From: Distichodus sexfasciatus
Taxonomy: Eukaryota > Chordata > Actinopteri > Characiformes > Distichodontidae
Length of the DNA stretch: 64,000 nt
Direction: 5' to 3'
Assembly (NCBI GenBank): GCA_032718565.1
Contig: JAVGVS010000023.1
Location: 340,001 to 404,000 of the forward strand
The position numbers and the translations under genes are program-made. This document shows, one piece after another, positions 37,530 to 48,304 of this stretch. Below the pieces are notes generated by a model, which saw only the letters and a list, made by a program, of their open reading frames with translations, was not told the DNA's origin and made no database searches. Every line of letters starts with the position of its first letter. The stretch's first letter is position 1.

Positions 37530-37990
37530 AAATTGGATGTGGTGTGCGATGTGGTCACAGTGTCGTCATTGGGCTTCCACTGGGTCAGTGGTGATGCTGG
37601 ACAGTTCTCACTGGATCCCAAACACTGGCTCTGTCTTTCCAATGAGATTGGTCAAATCGAGCTCCTGACTCGCTTAACTCAGAAAGAGTTGGGGTGGAAC
37701 GCTGAAATAATCCATCATGACTTTCAATGTATGGCCTCCTAGTCATGCCCTCATTTCTCATATTGTTAAATTCTCTTTTTTCCCTTCAGCACCTTAGCTA
37801 ATGTGTAGTGAGTGCAGTATGACTTCTGGAGCATCACCCAGGTGGAGCTGCACATTGGTGCAGAAACGCTGACAGTGAAAGTCACATTCAACAATCGAAT
37901 CCTTCAGAGACAGTTCCAAATGCTTGGAGTCGACTAGCACCAGTGAGAACAAAGGAAGGGAAAACAATACAGATCAGTGATTGGTCTTCG
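37530..37990 (+). repeat. family D retroposon-like copy, contains the empty site
   Basis: CATCATGACTTTCAATGTAT, CACCTTAGCTAATGTGTAGT, CATCACCCAGGTGGAGCTGC and CACCAGTGAGAACAAA follow the order of 23035-23255 and 34565-34658. The AACAATACAGATCAGTGA word at 37963-37980 is uninterrupted here. Confidence 0.65.
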
Positions 37991-39440
37991 GAAGAATTCC
38001 AAAATCATTCACAGGCTTTTAAAAAAAAATTTACATCAGCTGGCACACAGAATGAAAACATGCCACCGCCGAGTCATGGAGCAAAACTGGCAACTCTCTT
38101 TCATGGAAAGTAGCTAAAACTGAGCTAAAATTGTGCTGCTAGATACCTTTTTTGGACAAAAAAGGCCACTGAAGTGGTGGAGAGCTGCTTAATGCAACTA
38201 GTGTCTACTAAGGAAGCTCACACTTCTGAATCCTTCAAATAACCTGTGTGAAGTGAATATGGGATTTTAGACATTAGGCAAAGTTAAGGTGACATCCGTT
38301 TTTTATTAATATATTTTCATGTTCCAGCATTCCATGAATGAAGGCCAATATTTAGAACCATATCAGTCAACATTCCAGCTATTAATGTTGCTTCTGCGAA
38401 CATTTCGCTCATTCTCTGTTTCTCTAATTGTCATGTGATATATTTATCAGATCTGATCTTGCAAAAGGTAAAGCCTGTCAGGGCTGAGTTTAAAGCAGCA
38501 GCTTTGTCAAGTTTTTTTTTTTTTTTGCAAATCGTTTGTAACATACTATTTTAAAGCTCAAAAAAGGTCAGAAATCCCACTGCTTCACTGGAAACAAAAG
38601 TATGAACACGCACAACAAAAATATGAAAGTGTTCTAAAGCTCGTCTACCCAGGGACCTTATTTTAACCAATTTTCTACAAACGCATTGACATCGTTCCAA
38701 AGGCTTTTGCGAAGTTGGAAAATACTAATGGAACACAAAATGACGAGCTAATTTATGCTCTTTAGTTACACGTCTGACAGGAGACGTCTCATTGTCAGCC
38801 ATCCTATAAAAAAGAAAATTGGACTGTAGCATAAGTGGGGAAGTTGAAAGCAAGAACCTCTTTAATGGTGTTGACTCTAAAGCTGAAACTAGCATTTGTT
38901 TGGAGTCTTTACAATGTGAAGATGACGCTCGGGGAAGAAACAGCTTATCTTCGAGAGGAGTTCGCCCTCCGAAACCTTCATCAGGTTCTGACAGGCCAAG
39001 TATGGAAAAACTGACCTTTAAGGAACTGTAGGAAGCCAACAAGCAGCATACAAATTAAAGGCCCCAAGAGGCAGATATAAGAGGGACATAAATTCAAGAC
39101 AAGATGTAGTATTTTATTGATGTGAAGCCCACGGAATAGGGCAGGAGAAAGGTTGGCGAACGTGGACAAAACTATGAATAAAATAACAGTTAAAACGTGG
39201 CGTAGCATCTACTGAGGGGAACATGCTACAGGCTAAATTGTTAAACAGCTTTCATGGCGGGAATCAAGTCTATTTTCTGCTTTCAGAGGCCAAATCTGAC
39301 CTGGATGAACGGATATGCTTTATGTTCATTGAGTCCTGTGTGCAGGACGAATTTTTTTATCAGCAACAAATCAGCTGATTAATGCGTTTTATCGTTTGAA
39401 GTCGATGTGAAAAAATCTTTGTACGACCTGTGGAACAACA

Positions 39441-39454
39441 CTGCCCCCTGTCGG
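39441..39454 (-). promoter_or_regulatory. CTCF-like core on minus strand
   Basis: The complement reads CCGACAGGGGGCAG, matching the CTCF core at 12 of 14 positions, with the AGGGGGCAG core intact. Confidence 0.3.
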
Positions 39455-39662
39455 GAAAATGCGTTTAATACATGCAGCAACACCCTGAAGAAAACGGCTT
39501 TAATTAGAATAGTTACTCTTCCTTACAATCTTCACAAACATTCAGTGTTGTAGGTGTTTATTAACCATATTTCTGACTAATATTAGCATTTATAAGTAGT
39601 TTTACAAATTGCACCTTCGTTCTGACGGTGCCGCAGCGCCAAGTATAATTTTCCACACATCA

Positions 39663-39676
39663 CCAGCAGGTGGCGC
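39663..39676 (+). promoter_or_regulatory. CTCF consensus match
   Basis: CCAGCAGGTGGCGC matches all 14 positions of the vertebrate CTCF core CCASYAGRKGGCRS. It lies about 1.9 kb beyond the inferred 3' end of trip10. Binding is not shown by sequence alone. Confidence 0.5.
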
Positions 39677-39844
39677 GCCGTGAGCTTTCATGGAACTCGA
39701 AATATTTTAATCTTAATTCTGGGATTTTGAAACTGCTGAGAATTGATTTAAGAAAACAGTAATATTAACTTTGGCCCAGAATTTTTTGGAACAACACCGC
39801 GTTTCATAAACCAATAACTTTAGCCTGTTCAAGTGTTTTTCTTC

Positions 39845-41235
39845 CTGTCATTTTTCCCCTTTTAAAAGCACATTTTTTGCAACCACAACCATATATTTAT
39901 CCTAAGTCTGTGACCCTTTTTCTGGGATTTTGTACCTTCATACGTCATAATTCTGAACAAAAGCATGAACAGAATTTCCCAATCATTCAAACACATTTTT
40001 AAACCATGCAGATATTCAACATTCATTCATTATCCAAACCGCTTAATCCCTATTGGGGACGCAGGGACCGGAGCATATCCCAGGAACTACAGGCGCAAGG
40101 TGGGGACCAATCCTGGGCAGGCGCCAACACACTCACACTTTACACAGCCAATTGAGTCACCAATTAACCTACATGGCACGCCTTTGGACTGTGGGAGGAA
40201 ACCGGAGCACCCGGAGAAAACCCACACGAAAACGGGGAGAGCATGTAAACTCCATACAGATAGGCCCTATGGCTGACCTGGGGATCGAACCCAGGACATT
40301 CTCGCTGTGAGGCGGCAGCGGTAACCTCTGCGCCACCGTGCTGACCAGATATTCAACATAACGTCTTAAAATAATGGCCCAAGTCATATTTCCAAGTTTT
40401 TCTAAATAAAATGGCCTAATTCACACCCTTGACACAGGCTATTATACGACGGGTAGGATCGCATGATCCTTTCAACTGAGGATGTAAGTGATTTTCTCAG
40501 AGGTGACCAGCATCATGAAGAGCAGATTTAGGCAAAGAAATTTGTCAAAAAATGACAGACCATTATTTTAAGAAGGCAACAATAACTTGCAAATATTTTT
40601 CCAATAATTTTAGTCTTTGAAAGGTTCTAATTTTTGACCATAGTGTCATAAATCATATACATATGCGCATATACACACACATATTACTAAGCTGTTATTC
40701 CCCCACCAGGGATTTCCAGTTGTTTTTTCAACATTAAATTTTCCCGAGCCTGTGTAAGTGTTTTGTTCCTGTGTAACTCAACCTTTTAGACAGTCCTATT
40801 TATGTTCACCACCATATTTTACACTGACCATGAGTGACTTCCTAATAAGCATTTCCTGTTTTATATACCTGTGAATATTTCTTTCTGCAGTTGTTACCTC
40901 TTAAAAGTCCCTAATGTTCCGCTTTAAAACTATATTTTTCAGAAACCCAAAGTGGGATTTCCCAGCAGATACTCAAAATAAGCCCGGCACATTTTTGCCT
41001 GTAATCCTAGTCTTTAAAAGCGTCTCATGTTTTGCTCCACAACCATATTTTTCAGAAATCATAAGTGGGATAATCCATTAACCCAAATACATTTTGACAG
41101 CATCTAGATATTCCACACAGACCTGTGTAAATACTTTTTCCTGTAACTTGAGCTTTCAGAAAGGCCCTAATGCTTTGTTCCACCACCACATTTATCATGA
41201 ATTATAAGAGGGATTTCCCATTAAGACCAGAAAAA
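39845..41235. repeat. degenerate ~100-140-bp tandem array downstream of trip10
   Basis: Ordered landmarks recur: CTTTTAAAAG-type, then a TTGC/CTCCACAACCATATTTTTCA-type box, then AAGTGGGATTTCCC-type, near 39860, 40615 (weak), 40790, 40911, 41011 and 41151. A family B SINE at 40020-40346 interrupts it. Units are strongly diverged. Confidence 0.6.
40020..40346 (-). mobile_element. SINE family B, near full length
   Basis: TTCATTCATTATCCAAACCG tail complement, CCAATTAACCTACATGGCAC, GGGAGGAAACCGGAGCACCC, GGGGATCGAACCCAGGAC (B box complement) and GGCAGCGGTAACCTCTGCGC. Confidence 0.9.
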
Positions 41236-41524
41236 TAAGGCCACAACAAGCCTTACAAGTAACAGCAAGAGAAAAGTTGCTCCTGAGAATTCATTCACTG
41301 TTATTTTTAATTCTCCTGATGAGGCCTGGGATAAAAACATAAAACAGACAAGACAGTTTAAATGTGGAGATGTGAACAAGGTTTATAAAGGTCTCCTACA
41401 GACAGCAGAGACGCACTGTAAATGGAATGTACACAACGCTGAAGGCACCTGGACGTGACAAATGTCTGGAAGATGCAATGCATAATAGAAAGTTTACTTT
41501 TTACCTTTACTACTGCAGACAGGA

Positions 41525-42547
41525 GTCAGCCAGGACTATACAATCTTTATTGCTTAAGAAGAGAACGCTAGTAAGACAACAGTGGTGTTGTGATAGCTAA
41601 AATATATTATATCTTATATATATATATATATAAATATGTCAATTCCTAAATGTTGCACATCATATTATTTACAGGGTAATGGTGGAGGAAATGTGTTTCT
41701 GTGGAAAGCTCGGACCTTTACAGCTTGTGGAAAAAAATGATCACACTATTTCTTGTGCATTTAAAAAACATTAATAAGTTATGAAGGTTTGGGGGGGAAA
41801 GAGGATTTCGATTTGGAATTGGAAGGTGGATTTGAGCTTCACAACGGAGAGCAAGTTTTGTTGAAAGAGTTTTCATATTTGTGAAGTGTGCAGTCCTTAA
41901 TATTTTAAGAAAATATTATATTTTTTAAAAAGCAGAAACGTTTTGACCTAAACCTCAAACTGCTTATATTGGACTTTATCTCTCTCACTAACATACACAA
42001 ACACACACTCTCTAACATTCATACACACACACACACACACACACTCTCTCTCTCTCTCTCTCTCTCCAACATGCATACACACATCCCCTACTCACTCAGT
42101 CACACATCCCAACACACACATTTGCTCTCCAACATACACACACACCTGGAAAGCATTTGCAGGAGTGATGCTCCTTGGCCACAGAGACTGTCTTTTAGAG
42201 CAAATATTTAAGCTGGTAAAACACAAGACACACAGAATAAGAGATTTGTTACATGGGTGCACTACCCAAACATCATCTGTCTTCTCAATTGTGTGTGTGT
42301 GTGTGTGTTTGATAACTGGGACCTGCTGATGCATCGTAGCACGAGGGAGACCTGGATAGCGTCTTGGCGTTCTCTCATACACACACTCACACACACCCGT
42401 ATAGTAAAAAAGGAGGGAAAGTTGGAGATTGCCGCGGCATCTTGCTCCGGAACCTGGCTCACGTGGAAGCTCCTGCAGCTGGAAGGGGGCGGGGGGGTGA
42501 TATGCTGTGGTGGCGGGGGTGTATCTGAGTTTGGAGGTGGGAACGGG
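41525..42547 (-). other. trip10: probable trip10 3' untranslated region with polyadenylation signal
   Basis: The segment downstream of the stop has no splice-like continuation. It contains AATAAA on the transcribed strand at 41546-41551, the first good canonical signal in a non-repeat context after the stop, so cleavage near 41520-41530 is inferred. It includes CA and CT microsatellites (about 41990-42150 and 42290-42310). Length is therefore about 1 kb. Transcript data are needed to fix the end. Confidence 0.45.
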
Positions 42548-42699
42548 TCACTTGTTGAGCACGATGTTGGCGTAGGAGGTGGGGATGTAGCCTTCGTCCC
42601 CGTTGTTCCGCCGCACTCGCGTCCAGCCGTCGCCCTTGTCCTCCTCCACCACGGCCAGGACCTCGCCCTCCTGCATGGAGATGGTGCCCTCGCTGGAGC
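42548..42699 (-). CDS. trip10: trip10 last coding exon, SH3 domain and stop
   Basis: A 152-base coding part: two bases finish a glycine codon, then SSEGTISMQEGEVLAVVEED, KGDGWTRVRRNNGDEGYIP and TSYANIVLNK, then TGA at 42548-42550. The RT loop acidic residues, the GDGW tryptophan and the G(Y)IPxxY motif needed to bind proline-rich partners such as N-WASP and dynamin are all present. The acceptor is CATTCAG, preceded by a GT-repeat on the transcribed strand. Confidence 0.97.
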
Positions 42700-44894
42700 C
42701 TGAATGCAACACACACACATCAACGCACATGCAGGGAGACAGTGGCAGAAAGATAGATAGAGTGGGTTTATATTTGTTGACGGACAGAGAGAGACGGTGA
42801 TAAAGGGGTAGAGGATGGTGCCGCACAGAGACGGCAGACTGACTAAGAAACAGTTAGACAGACACAAAGTGATAGATGGACAGGAGACAGGACGAGTAGG
42901 TACACGGACGGATGAGAGGAGACACAGACGAACAAATAGACGAGAATACACATGGACAGACAAATGGACGAGGAGACGCATGGACGGACAAACGGACGAG
43001 GAGATGCACGGCAGGACAAACGGACGAGGAGCCGCACGGAGGGACAAACGGACGAGAAGCCGCACGGAGGGACAAACGGACGAGGAGATGCACGGCAGGA
43101 CAAACGGACGCGGAGATGCACGGAGGGACAAACAGACGAGGAGGCGCACGGAGGGACAAACAGACGAGGCGGCGCACGGAGGGACAAACAGACGAGGAGG
43201 CGCACGGAGGGACAAACAGACGAGGAGGCGCACGGAGGGACAAACAGAAGGACGAGATGGGCAAATGGAAGAGAAAAGACACAGATCCACCTCGCTATAA
43301 AGAGACCACACTTTCCCCTGACATCAACACAGAGGGGGCAGTAAGAGGGTGAGCGCGACTACCTGGGAAGTTGTAGAGTGCGGTGCACTGGCCGATGGGA
43401 GGCGCCAGCTCGTCGTCCTCAAAGTCCTCATCGAACTCGGCATAAATGGCCTGGGACTGCTCAGGAGTGCTCTCGTCCGAGTGGGCCCCATCCGGACTGG
43501 GGGAGGGGGACATATCAGACAATATTGCAATATTCCTGATGGTTTTAGCGCCGCAGGATTAGGGACCGTCACAAAATTACAGAATAATCTCAGTCCTATA
43601 TTCAGACATTTTTTAAAGCATTATCATCTGTTTAAAAAAGTCTCAGAGACCGTATCACATTTGCATCGTGTTGGTAGATATCCAAATTTACAATATCATA
43701 TCGTATCGGACATAAAGTGATATTGTGCCAAACTGTTCATTAATTATAATGGAGGTAAAATGTTCCATTAATCGTGATACTGGTTTGAGGTCAGATCGTC
43801 CAGCCCCGGTGTCTTCCCTCCTTTATCATCTGTGAGGAACTAAATGGGCTTCAAACGGTTCAGGTTTAACTCCAGCCCAACGTGTAATTGCCTTCAGAGC
43901 CCCGCCGCCCTGTAATGCAGGACTCCAGCGAGTCGTTTATCATCCTAAAACAATACCCGCGTGTGTGAACTCTGACCTTGTTATGTACAGCAAACACAAC
44001 CCCGAGGACATTTTAAACATTACGGCCTCTCCTGGGCGTCGCACATTGTGCTTCTCGCAGCGCTTCTCGTGTTACCGAGCGGTTGAGTTCACTCAAGTCA
44101 TGTTTCCAGCCTCGTTCTGCACCGTCCCGGTGAGCGTGGAGGATTGTGGTTGTGTGTTTTGGGCGATGTGGAGTCGAGCAACCGCAAAGCAGCGATAACA
44201 AGCTGCTTCTCTCTCACAATCACACACTTTATTTAAAGCCAATAAGAGATAAGGCGAGTGAGGGAGCGTGGGAGCGAGTGACTGTGGGTGTTTATGTGAG
44301 TGGGTTAGTGTCAGAGTGAATGGTTCAGTGAGTAAATGTGTGTGTGAATAAATCGGTGAGATTGCGTATGAGTGTTTTATGTGTTTTGTGTGTGTGAGTA
44401 AATAAGCGAGTTTGTGTTTGAGTGTGTAAGTAAATGAGTTTGTGTGTGTGTGAATGAGCAAATGTGTATGTGTATGTGCAAGCTGTGTGTTTGTGTTTGA
44501 GAGTGTAAATGAGTTTGTATCTGAATACATGAGTGTGTGTAAGAAAATTAGTGTTTGTGTGTGTGTGTGTGTGCGTGCGTGTGTAAGTGTCTCTGTGTAT
44601 GTGCAAGTTGTGTATGTGAGGTCATGTACGTATGTGTATGTGTATGTGAGTGTGTTTTAATGTGTGTATATGTGTATGTGTGTGTGTGTGTGTGAGAGAG
44701 AGAGATGGGTGAGTGTATATGAATAAATGAGTGTGTTTATGTTTAAATGTGTGAGTGTGTGTGTGTGCGCGTGTGTTCTCTGCTACTCAACTGAGGGTCT
44801 ACCTGTATGCGTTGTGTCCCCCGTTGTTGTTGAGTGAGTGTGTGGAGTAACGCAGTGTGTCTCCTCTGCCTCCTGCTCCAGCCAGAAACGACTA

Positions 44895-44941
<47 letters not shown>

Positions 44942-46714
44942 CATCAAATGAACAGTGTGTGTACTGATCGGAGATCAGACATTATTATTACAATCGCATC
45001 ACAGTTTTTACAGCATTATCACAGTAATGGAGCTCTGCTTATCCGTCTGGAAATTTCTTTAATCACATCCTCATTCCTATGTGTGACTGCACGGCAGTCG
45101 CTTGTCGCAAATTTTCATGTTTTCACGAAAGGGCATAAATCAAAACGATACCTATATCGAATGAATCGGACGACATATGACTGAGATATCAACATCCAAA
45201 GAAGTCGGGTTTCTCCTGACAAAAAATCCAAAATTTTACCCCACGCAACGTAAACGCTTGTTTTTCTCGGAAACCTCTGTTGCGACAAGCGACTGGTTTT
45301 GCTGTGCACAGTCACATATTAAATGACAACCTGACTTAAAAATACTAAGACGTAGATATTACATTAAACTCTCAACAGAGCACAGGGACCTCAGACCAGC
45401 AAAGGTAACACTGAGGTACTCATGAGCAAGGTACCACGCACTGCTCCCCGGTTGCTGACCATGTCAGCTGCCCACCGCTCCTTCATGGACGGGTCAAAAT
45501 GGAGGATCATATTTCTTTGTGGTGCCGTGCCGTCCCGTGGTGTGTTCACATTGACAAATAATCACTCACTTCCCCTTCCAAATATGCACGTGTGCAGTGA
45601 CGGTCTAAAGCACTTTTGCATGCAATAAATATGAGGTCGCTGCCATGTAGAACCTGAATACTTCCAGCTGTAATGTAGACCAATCAAATGTCACTGAGTC
45701 ACGCATTTAAAATAATCATTTTTGAACATTTTCTGTTCATTTTTACGACTATTTCTTCAAGGAGGGCGACACAGTGGCGCTGTGGTTAGCACTGTCGCCT
45801 CACAGCGAGAAGGTCCTGGCTTCCATCCCCGGGGCGGCCGCGTGGCCTTTCCGTATGTTCGCGTGGGTTTTCTCCGGGTGCTCCGGTTTCCTCCCACAGT
45901 GCCAAAGCATGCGTTATATGTTGACTGGTTAATCTAAATTGTCCCCATAAGGTGTGACTGTGTGTCCCTGGGGACCACCCCAACGCACTGCAGGGCACAT
46001 ACACTCACATATGCACACATATGGGACAATTTAGAGTCACCAATCAGCCTACAGTGCCATGCCTCTTGAACTATGGGAGGAAACCGCAGCACCCGAAGAA
46101 AACCCACATGAACACTGGGGGGAGCACGTAAACTCCACACAGAAAGACCCCACGGCCGACCCAGAGATCCAGCCCAGGACCTCCTTCGCTGTGAGACGGC
46201 AGCGCTAACCACTGCGCCGCCATGCCGCCCCAAGAACTGTTACGTCGCGTAGCTTAGCTAATCAGCAGTAGTTGTCTGGAGTCTAGCTTCACACGTCTGC
46301 AGAACAGATGTGGACTACAATGCGCTGATGAACATCGCTCTGGACGAGAGCACCTGCTAAATGCTGTAAAAGTATAAACCTTGCAGAGCTCCTGTTCCCT
46401 CAACCCCTCCTGAATGGAGTGAGGAACGTTGATAAATGATTAACTAGCGTCTTCACAGCCAGTGTGAGGCACAGGTCCAGGAAAGAGCAGCACCAGCCCT
46501 CCGGAGACACTTACCTCATATTTGCTGAGCTCTCCCCGGAGCCTCTCTATGCTGTGGGTCGTCTGGGTGATCTGGGGGGCCAAACTGGCAGGATCGCCCA
46601 TCTGAGGATTCTTTTCATACACATCTTTCATTTTCCCCAGGGCCTCGCTACCACAGAGAGAGAGACAGAGAGAGAGAGAGAGAAAAGAGAAAGAAGAGAG
46701 AGAGAGAGAGAGAG

Positions 46715-46761
<47 letters not shown>

Positions 46762-48259
46762 GAGAAAAGAGAAAGAAAAGAGAAAAGAGAGAGAGGAGAG
46801 AAAAGAGAAAAGAGAGAGAGAGAAAAGAGAAAGAAAAGAGAGAGAGAGAGAGAGAGAAGTTCAATGGGATTAAAGGCGGTCGGGTGCAAAGTTAACTTCA
46901 GACTTTCACGCCCCAGAATCCCCAAAGACAGAATCCCCAACAACACTCTGTAAACAAAACCACAGACCCCTGTTAACGCCAGTGGGGGCTGCGGTTGAGG
47001 CCCGTCGCCTCGGCAACGGTTGCCGGGGCAACCGCGTCCCGCGCCGCTCACCTCTGATCCAGTTCCTTCTGCAGCTCCTTGCTGATGTCGTCGATTTTCT
47101 GCTGCAGTCGCTTCCTGCGCTGCTCCGGAGGGAGGTGGCCAAAGTCCTCTGTAGCAACCGGCTGAAGAAATGAGTGAGGAGATAACGTCAGATTTATGGA
47201 CAAGAACACACCCACACACACACACACACCTGCACCGCGAGTGTGACAGTAAACGATAGATATTAGTGAGATTCGTAGATGAAATGCGTGAAGGAAAAAA
47301 AAAAAACCCTGTGTTAAAAGAGTGCACCAAAGCTGAGAATAATTTACCACCAAGGAAACACGGCTTAAAAATGACTAATCCCAAAGATATATGTTATGAA
47401 AATATTTTAAGCTACATATTTAAACTAAAAACTACTCGAGGTTGAACAAGAAATTCCGCTGCCGCAGTTTCAAGAGGATGTATCTGGTGTGTAAATGTTT
47501 GGGTCTCCGTAATCACCTTTTCCTGTTTTTCTTGCACAATTTATAGTCTTGCCAGGATGAGACTGAGAAAATCTGGGCCTCAACTCTACCATTTCGGACA
47601 TGACTGGACGAGTTTTCTCCCTTTATCCTTCCTACAGAAATCTGTTAGCAATTGTTAAAGCAGAAAGAGGCCGGTCTATCTTGCTGAACGCTTTCACAAG
47701 CAGGCCTGACCACACATCTAATCTGGAGGATTAATAGAGCGTCACTTCTAAAGTATAAATTAACCAAGGTGGCAAAGTTCAGTCAGTATTTGTAAAGCTG
47801 TTTAGCACAGCCGTCCAGCACCATTTTAGCAGACCAGTGGCCATTTAAGTGCACCACCACAGCCTCTTTCCCCACAAGTAAATCCAAGTAAACATGAAAG
47901 GGCTTTTCGGCGAAGTCATCCTCAAAACGAGGCTGCAATGGCGCACTCCTGACAAAGCCTCTGTGTTTGCCCGAGCGCACGGCCCCCTGTGCAACACAAT
48001 TTACCTCGGAGAATTTCACATTCAGCAAGCCCGCTTGACCCCTGCCAATAATTAACGGCGGTGCCAAACGGCTTGTGGAATAACGTGGGGCGAGGATCTA
48101 TTGTAGATGCACAGGCGGCCACGCGGGAAATAGTGAACAGCACACGAGGTGTCTGATTAAATAAAGAAGACGAGAGATGGGGTGGCTGCCTCGTGTAACG
48201 GCCCAACACCAATCTGATGGCAATTACCGTGATTTTCTCCAGGGTATACTTCTAAAAAG

Positions 48260-48304
<45 letters not shown>

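Larger units (their letters stand above)
37991..39844. other. intergenic, nothing coding recognised
   Basis: Unique-looking sequence, a T run at 38512-38526, and two CTCF-type motifs near the right end. No exon. Confidence 0.5.

Noticed and set aside
42262..43311. A 349-codon open frame on the minus strand, the longest in the window
   Set aside because: It is intronic minisatellite translated together with the last trip10 exon in a wrong frame and intron sequence. The 28-base unit simply lacks stop codons.
44013..44530. His/Thr-rich open frames on the minus strand
   Set aside because: Translations of the degenerate GT-rich repeat in a trip10 intron.
46440..47384. A 314-codon open frame on the minus strand
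   Set aside because: It joins pieces of two trip10 exons to CT microsatellite and intron sequence. Splice sites inside it define the real exons.
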